From positions 1 through 11,036 of the forward strand of contig JAKACL010000078.1 in the NCBI GenBank assembly GCA_021821425.1: a stretch of DNA of 11,036 nt, written 5' to 3'. Every line of letters begins with the position of its first letter. Positions within the stretch are counted from its first letter, which is position 1. A program made the translations under genes and the position numbers. Positions 7,271 to 11,036 of the stretch are shown piece by piece. This DNA is from Pseudomonadota bacterium (GTDB lineage Bacteria; Pseudomonadota; Gammaproteobacteria; Burkholderiales; Thiobacillaceae). The notes under the pieces are model-generated. The model was not told the DNA's origin. It was given only the letters and a program-made list of their open reading frames with translations, and did no database searches.

Positions 7271-7317
7271 CCAACCCGTTTCGGACACCGCAATAAGGTG
7301 TCTAGCTGACGGGCTGG
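7271..7317. repeat. Nested inverted repeat after dedA
   Basis: Outer arms CCAACCCGT (7271-7279) and ACGGGCTGG (7309-7317) pair at 8 of 9 positions. Inner arms GACACC (7284-7289) and GGTGTC (7297-7302) pair perfectly around a 7-base loop. It lies 20 bases after the dedA stop in the 161-base convergent gap. Neither strand shows a T-run after it, so it is not a standard intrinsic terminator. It could be a transcript-end structure, a binding site or the relic of a mobile-element end; I cannot tell which. Confidence 0.6.
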
Positions 7318-7322
7318 TCTTC

Positions 7323-7340
7323 GGTGCGGAACGCACCTTT
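7323..7340 (+). terminator. Possible intrinsic terminator for dedA
   Basis: A perfect 6-bp stem GGTGCG (7323-7328) and CGCACC (7332-7337) with a GAA loop, followed by TTT. The stem is GC-rich but the T-run is only three long, so efficiency is doubtful. Its position about 70 bases after dedA, in the gap facing the 3' end of kup, suits a terminator. Confidence 0.45.
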
Positions 7341-7411
7341 CACCAAGATGGAAAATGGTTGTTCAGGGGGATGTGCTTTCACCCATGCGCCATCCCGCTC
7401 AGAGAAAAGCC

Positions 7412-9286
7412 TCAAATCTCAAGCTGCGCACCAAGTTCGACCACCCGGTTGGCGGGAATCTGGAAAAAAGTCATCGGGCTGGCAGCGTTACGTGCCATGG
7501 CAGCGAAAATATGCTCGCGCCAGAGCGACATGCCATCGCCGCGGGTGGGAATCAGGTTTTCCCGACTGAAAAAGAAAGTGGTGTCCATCATATCGAACTG
7601 CATGCCACAGGGGCACTCAGACAGGGCCTTGGGGATGTCGATGTCATCCATGAATCCGTAGCGGACGACGACGTGGTAGAAGCCTTCGGCCAGTTTTTCC
7701 AATTCAAGCCGCAAGTCGGCAGGGACATAGGGAACTTCGGCATAGCGCACGTTCAGGATTACCACACGTTCGTGCAGCACCTTGTTGTGCTTGATGTTGT
7801 GCAGCAGAGCTGAGGGTACCGCTTTTGATTCCGCGGTCATGAATACGGCGGTTCCTGGAACGCGAATCGGTGGGTTCTCCTGCAGACTCTTCACGAAGGG
7901 GCCAAGGGGTAATGCCTTTTCGCCCAGACGCAGCATCACAATCTCCCGGCCGCGCTTCCAGGTCACCAGCAGGGTGAAAATCGTCAGCGCTGCCGCCAAG
8001 GGGAACCAGCCGCCGTCCGGGATCTTGACTACATTCGCGCCAAAGAAGGCAAGGTCGACAGTGAGGAAGACCAGCATGGCGGTTAAGGCCACACCGCGGC
8101 CAAAACCCCAGATCACCCGCATGACGAGGCCCACCAACAGAGTGTCGATGGCGAAGGTGGCGGTCACGGCAATACCGTAGGCGGCAGCCAGATTGCTCGA
8201 ACTCTGGAAACCCAGCACCAGCAGGGCGACGCCGATCGCCAGGGTCCAGTTTACGAAAGGAATATAGATCTGCCCCGCCTCGGATGCAGACGTGTGGCGA
8301 ATGATCAAACGCGGGGCATAGCCCATCTGGATAGCCTGCCGGGTCACCGAGAACGCGCCCGAGATGACGGCCTGCGAGGCAATCACGGTCGCTACTGTGG
8401 CCAAACCGATCATGGGGTAGAGCGCCCATCCGGGTGCGAGCATATAAAACGGGTTGCGCACGGCCTCCGGGTTGGTGAGCAGCAATGCCCCCTGCCCGAA
8501 GTAGTTGAGCACCAACGCTGGCAAGACGAAGGCGAACCAGATCAACCGGATGGGCCGACGGCCGAAATGCCCCATATCGGCGTACAGGGCTTCAGCACCG
8601 GTAATCGCCAGCACGACCGCGCCGAGGATGAGGAAGCTGGCCGTGCCGTGCGCGGCAAAGAAATGCAAGGCATGGATGGGCAGGAGTGCAGCGAGAACCT
8701 GGGGATGCTGGAAGATGCTGAGCGTTCCGAGAAGGCCAAGCACACCGAACCAGACCAGCATGACCGGACCGAACAACTTGCCAATGGAGGCTGTGCCGTG
8801 TCGTTGAATAATGAACAGCCCAACCAGAATGCCGAGTGCAAGCGGCACGATGAAGGGGTGCAAGACCGGAGCGCCCATTTCCAGCCCCTCAACAGCAGAG
8901 AGCACGGAGATGGCCGGGGTAATCAGGGTATCGCCGAAAAACAAAGACGCTCCGAGAAAACCCAGCGACATCAGAAACCAACGGGTCCGCGACCTCAGCG
9001 GGGCTTGACCTTGAAGGAGGGAGAGCAGGGCCAGTATGCCGCCCTCCCCTTTATTGTCGGCCCGCATCATGACGCTGACGTACTTCAGGGAAACCACTAG
9101 CATCAGTGACCAGAAAATCAGGGAGAGGATGCCCAGCACGTTGTCCTGGCTCAGTGCCAGGTGATGGCCGCCGAACACCTCTTTCATGGTGTAAAGGGGG
9201 CTGGTGCCGATGTCTCCGAAGACGACGCCGAGTGCCCCGAGAGCAAGGGCGCGTGTGGTGCTATTTTCCTGATGAGGCTGGTTCAT
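7412..9286 (-). CDS. kup: Kup-type low-affinity potassium uptake transporter
   Basis: A 624-residue KUP/HAK/KT family K+/H+ symporter of the inner membrane (E. coli Kup 622). Its N-terminus contains the family hallmark GVVFGDIGTSPLYTMKEVF (20-38). D25, D119 (in FFGDTLITPAISVLSAVEGLE) and E232 (in ITGAEALYADMGHFG) correspond to E. coli D23, E116 and E229, acidic residues reported as important for transport. About twelve membrane segments run to around residue 450, including NYFGQGALLL (261-270), ATVIASQAVISGAFSVTRQA (299-318) and SSNLAAAYGIAVT (363-375). The soluble C-terminal domain contains VPGTAVFMT and HNIKHNKVLHERVVIL and ends NRVVELGAQLEI, a normal terminus. The gene looks intact. It converges with dedA. 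Just upstream of its ATG the sequence becomes dedA-like, so its native promoter seems to be missing; GGCGAG about 8 bases before the ATG is at best a weak ribosome-binding site. Its GC content looks lower than that of neighbouring genes. Confidence 0.97.
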   Translation of the reverse strand: MNQPHQENSTTRALALGALGVVFGDIGTSPLYTMKEVFGGHHLALSQDNVLGILSLIFWSLMLVVSLKYVSVMMRADNKGEGGILALLSLLQGQAPLRSRTRWFLMSLGFLGASLFFGDTLITPAISVLSAVEGLEMGAPVLHPFIVPLALGILVGLFIIQRHGTASIGKLFGPVMLVWFGVLGLLGTLSIFQHPQVLAALLPIHALHFFAAHGTASFLILGAVVLAITGAEALYADMGHFGRRPIRLIWFAFVLPALVLNYFGQGALLLTNPEAVRNPFYMLAPGWALYPMIGLATVATVIASQAVISGAFSVTRQAIQMGYAPRLIIRHTSASEAGQIYIPFVNWTLAIGVALLVLGFQSSSNLAAAYGIAVTATFAIDTLLVGLVMRVIWGFGRGVALTAMLVFLTVDLAFFGANVVKIPDGGWFPLAAALTIFTLLVTWKRGREIVMLRLGEKALPLGPFVKSLQENPPIRVPGTAVFMTAESKAVPSALLHNIKHNKVLHERVVILNVRYAEVPYVPADLRLELEKLAEGFYHVVVRYGFMDDIDIPKALSECPCGMQFDMMDTTFFFSRENLIPTRGDGMSLWREHIFAAMARNAASPMTFFQIPANRVVELGAQLEI

Positions 9287-9297
9287 TATTTTTTCTC

Positions 9298-9495
9298 GCC
9301 GTGTTGAGCTTCTACACCAGCCTCGGCGCCGGCATCTGGGTCACCATCCTCGCCGTGCTCGGCTATAGTTTGGGCCGCAACGAAGCGGCTATCCGCGACA
9401 ACCTGAAGCTGATCACCTTTATCATACTGGACGCGGTCGCGGTCATCATCCTGCTCTACATGCGCATCAAGCTGAAGAAAAAAATCATTCGCTGA
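9298..9495 (+). pseudogene. C-terminal remnant of a second DedA-family gene
   Basis: The plus-strand frame encodes LSFYTSLGAGIWVTILAVLG, then GYSLGRNEAAI, a hydrophobic segment and a basic tail ending in KKKIIR before TGA. It matches the C-terminus of the intact DedA from its residue 142 onward, 27 identities over 51 ungapped residues. The first two thirds of a normal DedA protein, including the ES..P.PSE and GRxxPGxR motifs, are missing. The same frame stays open to the left into kup antisense sequence, but that part shows no DedA similarity. A GTG at 9301 could start a 64-residue peptide but has no ribosome-binding site. At this level of divergence it is a different paralogue, not a recent duplicate. 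Most likely a pseudogene truncated when kup came to lie here. Confidence 0.85.
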
Positions 9496-9607
9496 CTGCG
9501 TTGTGATGCTCGGAGTGCGCGGGATCGGACGCCGCGCGGCCTGCCCATCACGACTTGCGCGTGGCAAAATACCGCCTTCACCACACCTGAGTCGCGTGCC
9601 TACGGGC

Positions 9608-9613
9608 AAGGGG
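9608..9613 (+). promoter_or_regulatory. Ribosome-binding site choosing the ATG at 9624
   Basis: AAGGGG lies 10 bases before the ATG at 9624 and only 4 bases before a TTG at 9618 in the same frame. The spacing and the typical family N-terminus MDIVLLLFLILLNG favour the ATG. The 128-base gap between the dedA remnant and this gene otherwise shows only a possible -10 (CAAAAT 9565-9570) with a poor -35. Confidence 0.5.
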
Positions 9614-9623
9614 CGGCTTGCCT

Positions 9624-10928
9624 ATGGATATAGTCCTACTCCTGTTCCTGATCCTGCTCAACGGCGTTTTCGCCATGTCGGAAATTGCTGTGGTGTCCTC
9701 GCGCAAGGCCCGCCTGCAGCGGTTGGCCGACGACGGCAGCCCCGGCGCCCATTCGGCGCTTGCCCTTCACGCAGACCCTTCGACTTTCCTCTCCACCATT
9801 CAGGTCGGCATCACCACAATCGGTATTCTAAGCGGCGCCATCGGTGAAGCCGCGCTGGCCGACCCCCTTGCAATCTGGCTGGCGCAGTTCGCCCTGCTCG
9901 AACCCTATGCCCGCGGGATCTCACTCACGATCGTGGTATTCGGCCTGACCTATTTTTCCGTTGTGGTCGGCGAACTGGTTCCCAAACGGCTGGGGCTGCT
10001 GGCACCGGAAGGCACCGCCTCCCTGATCGCACGGCCCATGAACATGTTGTCGCGGCTCACGCGGCCCGTCGTATGGCTGCTGTCCGCGTCGTCCAGCTTG
10101 CTGTTGCGCGTGATGGGTGCGCGCCGCAAGGAAGAACCGCCGGTGACCGACGATGAAATCAATGTGCTGATGGGCCAGGGTACCGAGGCGGGGATATTCC
10201 ATCAAAGCGAACAGGAGATCGTCTCCAATGTGCTGCGACTGGACGAGCAGCGCATCGGCGCGATCATGACCCATCGCACCGATATTTATCTGATCGATCT
10301 CGACGAGCCGGAAGACGAGATCCGCCGCCTGATCGCAGAAAGCCCGTATGAACGCATCGTGGTCTGCCGCGACGGGCTCGACCATATCGCCGGGATCCTG
10401 CGCACCTCCGATCTGCTCAAACCTGCGCTCACCGGCGATCCGCTCAATATCGAAGCGGTGTTGCGTCCCCCCCTGTATGTGCCTGACAGCGTCACCACGA
10501 CCCGCTTGCTCGAAAGCTTCCGCAAGGCGCGCATGCAGTTCGCCCTGATCGTCGATGAATACGGCGACCTGGAAGGCCTGGTGACGCTGACCGACGTGCT
10601 GACCTCCATCGTGGGTGAACTGCCTTCCTACGACTCGCCCGACGCACAGGACATGGTCGAACGCGAAGACGGTTCCTGGCTGGTGGATGGCAGCGTGGCG
10701 ATCGAACGGCTCAAGTCGGTATTGGAGATCGACGACGACCTGCCGGGCGAGGAAGAGAATGCATTCAACACCCTGGGCGGATTCGTCATGCACATGCTGG
10801 GACATATCCCGGCCGTGGCCGATCATTTCGACTGGCAGAACTGGCGTTTCGAAGTAGTCGACATGGACCGGAACCGGGTCGACAAGGTTCTCGTCGCACA
10901 ACACCTCTCTGCTCCGGAAGGGATCTAA
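9624..10928 (+). CDS. CNNM (DUF21)-CBS-CorC_HlyC family membrane transporter-like protein
   Basis: A 434-residue inner-membrane protein of the group often annotated hemolysin family protein, with domain order like E. coli YtfL/PaeA (polyamine export) and YfjD, and Mg2+ transport-associated CorC-like proteins. Residues 1-165 are the DUF21/CNNM membrane domain: TM1 at 1-20 (MDIVLLLFLILLNGVFAMSE), further segments near 60-78, 98-115 and 145-163, and the family motif GELVPKRLGL (116-125). Residues about 207-330 form a CBS pair, with ERIVVCRDGLDHIAGILRTSDLL and FALIVDEYGDLEGLVTLTDVL as the two recognisable halves. Residues about 345-425 are the CorC_HlyC domain (SWLVDGSVAIERL, FNTLGGFVMHMLGHIP, WRFEVVDMDRNRVDKVLV). 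Substrate cannot be assigned from sequence alone: Mg2+/Co2+ or polyamine efflux are family precedents. It has its own ribosome-binding site. The 108 bases after it show no gene or clear terminator. Confidence 0.92.
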   Translation: MDIVLLLFLILLNGVFAMSEIAVVSSRKARLQRLADDGSPGAHSALALHADPSTFLSTIQVGITTIGILSGAIGEAALADPLAIWLAQFALLEPYARGISLTIVVFGLTYFSVVVGELVPKRLGLLAPEGTASLIARPMNMLSRLTRPVVWLLSASSSLLLRVMGARRKEEPPVTDDEINVLMGQGTEAGIFHQSEQEIVSNVLRLDEQRIGAIMTHRTDIYLIDLDEPEDEIRRLIAESPYERIVVCRDGLDHIAGILRTSDLLKPALTGDPLNIEAVLRPPLYVPDSVTTTRLLESFRKARMQFALIVDEYGDLEGLVTLTDVLTSIVGELPSYDSPDAQDMVEREDGSWLVDGSVAIERLKSVLEIDDDLPGEEENAFNTLGGFVMHMLGHIPAVADHFDWQNWRFEVVDMDRNRVDKVLVAQHLSAPEGI

Positions 10929-11036
10929 CAGCACCCGACTGGGCACACTGTTTACCTGCGACGGTCGAAGCGTGCGGCAGCAGCCCGCGGCCCGGGAACT
11001 CCCGTGCGTCTTGCTATCTCTTATCGGGAATTACGC

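Noticed and set aside
7355..7813. Plus-strand open frame at the 3' end of kup
   Set aside because: Lies almost entirely antisense to the conserved kup C-terminal domain, with no ribosome-binding site or recognisable features.
9106..9297. Open frame running from inside kup (antisense) into the dedA remnant
   Set aside because: Only the part from about 9298 resembles DedA. The earlier part is a kup shadow, so I do not call a fusion gene.
9618..9623. TTG start two codons before the CNNM protein ATG
   Set aside because: AAGGGG is too close to the TTG (4 bases) and well placed for the ATG; the family N-terminus also begins at the ATG.

Overview
The window reads as chromosome from a GC-rich proteobacterium, most likely a betaproteobacterium. 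This is inferred from the protein character of SecD, SecF, Tgt and Kup and from the tgt ... yajC-secD-secF order. A finer placement (for example Thiobacillus-like or another Nitrosomonadales member) would be a guess. Most of the window is housekeeping: tRNA queuosine modification, Sec translocon accessory proteins, and membrane transport. The unusual material lies between the genes and at one gene junction.

Layout, left to right. tgt (17-1120) is followed by a small promoter region and a two-gene unit: a YjgN/DUF898 multi-pass membrane protein (1217-2263) and a membrane-anchored M48 zinc metallopeptidase (2260-3273, GTG start overlapping the yjgN stop). This pair sits between tgt and yajC, which are neighbours in many proteobacteria. 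A TAGAAT promoter then precedes yajC (3328-3645), secD (3763-5577) and secF (5587-6519), whose products form the SecDF-YajC complex that uses the proton gradient to assist protein export. A dedA-family gene (6654-7250) follows on the same strand. kup (7412-9286) is on the minus strand and converges on dedA. Immediately upstream of the kup start codon lies the C-terminal third of a second, different dedA gene (9298-9495) whose front is missing. The window ends with a CNNM/DUF21-CBS-CorC membrane protein (9624-10928) and 108 bases in which I see no gene or clear signal.

The most notable observation is a non-coding repeat element present twice, in the yajC-secD gap and the secF-dedA gap. Each copy has three TAGG-type heptamers, a fixed 7-base spacer, a perfect 6-bp GC-rich hairpin with a 3-base loop, and then heptamers of the complementary sense (CCCCTAG type) running to within a few bases of the next start codon. 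The left halves align without gaps over 32 bases with 25 identities, so the two copies appear related. The second copy has expanded into nine tandem GCCCCTA/G units, whose other strand is a telomere-like GGGGCTA array with G-quadruplex potential. Neither secD nor dedA has a visible Shine-Dalgarno sequence, because the element occupies that place.

The second notable point is that kup lies between an intact dedA and a truncated dedA, with the break within about 15 bases of the kup start codon. kup is also lower in GC than its neighbours in the lines I counted. This suggests that kup arrived by a rearrangement that destroyed a second dedA.
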